DNA of 64,000 nucleotides, taken from NCBI GenBank assembly GCA_964195715.1, contig CAXMRU010000280.1:1-64000 (forward strand). The letters run 5' to 3'. Shown one piece after another: positions 63,475-64,000 of this stretch (its first letter is position 1; every line of letters starts with the position of its first letter). A program made the translations under genes and the position numbers. The notes below the pieces were generated by a model. It ran no database searches, was not told the origin of the DNA, and saw nothing but the letters and a program-made list of their open reading frames with translations. This stretch comes from Benthicola sp964195715 (GTDB taxonomy: Bacteria; Gemmatimonadota; Gemmatimonadetes; Palauibacterales; Palauibacteraceae).

Positions 63475-64000
63475 TCAGAATCGCACTTGCCCTTGAATCT
63501 TCTGCAGATTCACGGGCCCGATTCCGGGTACGAGAAGAAGATCCTCGAGCCGGCGAAACGGCCCCAAGCGCTGCCGTGTCGCCACAATCCGTGCCGAGAG
63601 AGCGGGGCCGATCCCCGTGATTTGCTCCAGTTCCTTGATATCTGCCCGATTCACATTCACTGGCCTCGAAACGTCACCGGATGGCCTGGAAACATGCGCC
63701 CGGCGGTCGTTCCAGGTTCCGCCGGTAAACGTCAGGTGAGATGACAGGGCCTCGAGCGTTTTGAGCCCGATGCCGGGCACCCTGGCCATGTCGTCGAGTT
63801 CGCGGAAGGGCCCCCCGGAATGCCTCTCGGCCAGGATGGCCGCGGCCCTGGTCGGTCCAATCCCCGGCAAACGGCGCAGCTCCTCCAGGGGAGCGGTGTT
63901 CGGGTCCAGTCTTTCGTTCGCGCCCAGGGGCCGGGCGGCCCTTTCATCCGCGGCGATGCCCTCGGAGACCGCGCGTCGAGTGGAAGCGAGGCTGCCGCGC
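63475..64000 (-). CDS. ComEA-like DNA-binding protein with two helix-hairpin-helix units (5' end outside window)
   Basis: Partial: the frame stays open to the window edge, so at least 174 residues are present and the start is off the end. LDPNTAPLEELRRLPGIGP and NVNRADIKELEQITGIGP are two ComEA-type helix-hairpin-helix domains in tandem, each followed by a second hairpin (ARVPGIGLKTLEAL and LLVPGIGPVNLQKI). Linker between them is basic and Ser/Arg-rich. ComEA binds incoming DNA in natural transformation; next to a pilus locus this hints at competence. The edge also leaves a signal peptide unseen. Confidence 0.85.
   Translation of the reverse strand, partial: RGSLASTRRAVSEGIAADERAARPLGANERLDPNTAPLEELRRLPGIGPTRAAAILAERHSGGPFRELDDMARVPGIGLKTLEALSSHLTFTGGTWNDRRAHVSRPSGDVSRPVNVNRADIKELEQITGIGPALSARIVATRQRLGPFRRLEDLLLVPGIGPVNLQKIQGQVRF

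Overview
The window is GC-rich, gene-dense bacterial chromosome. It carries about 56 protein genes and one tRNA, nearly all core housekeeping or type IV pilus genes. A secretin, an outer-membrane beta-barrel protein and PilN/O/P homologues show a diderm envelope. GC richness, the gene set and the exported precursors of ATP synthase a and b would fit Gemmatimonadota or a related FCB-side lineage. That placement is inference; no rRNA or other decisive marker lies in the window.

Layout. 0.2-8.6 kb: a complete F-type ATP synthase operon on the minus strand (atpZ-atpI-atpB-E-F-H-A-G-D-C) followed by a small beta-barrel protein; a 276-bp element with terminal inverted repeats sits between atpI and atpB. 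8.7-11.1 kb (+): a MoxR-type AAA ATPase and a CorC/HlyC-type membrane protein. 11.1-12.7 kb (-): prepilin peptidase and a SpoU rRNA methyltransferase. 12.8-16.6 kb: thiD (+) converging on a rhomboid protease-nupC-purine nucleoside phosphorylase operon (-). 16.9-25.8 kb (+): dnaK, an HtrA protease, tRNA-Leu, then tig-clpP-clpX-engB and a putative lipoprotein. 25.9-37.9 kb (-): aroC-aroK-topA-trmFO-xerC-hslV-hslU-gcvT-mog and a sigma-54 activator; the topA-trmFO-xerC-hslV-hslU order matches the Bacillus codY operon.

38.1-63.9 kb is a type IV pilus region, almost all on the minus strand: pilB-pilT-pilC, an Rrf2 regulator, pilS-pilR, pilA, a six-gene run of large membrane proteins and glycosyltransferases, two pseudopilin-like genes, and pilM-N-O-P-Q. 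The prepilin peptidase at 11.5 kb completes the machine. The sugar genes are joined by 4-nt start/stop overlaps and lie between the major pilin and the pseudopilins. PilA has a Ser/Thr-rich second half, so a pilus glycosylation locus is the most interesting functional hypothesis here.

A second theme is short dispersed repeats. Two families (one around GCAGGTTGCTGAAGAACC, one around GGAGCCTGTCCG) occur only between genes. Most copies are bounded by TA, and several supply the TAG stop codon of the gene they follow. This looks like TA-targeted miniature elements that regenerate a stop codon when they insert into one. Nothing in the window resembles a CRISPR array, prophage, complete insertion sequence or known defence system.
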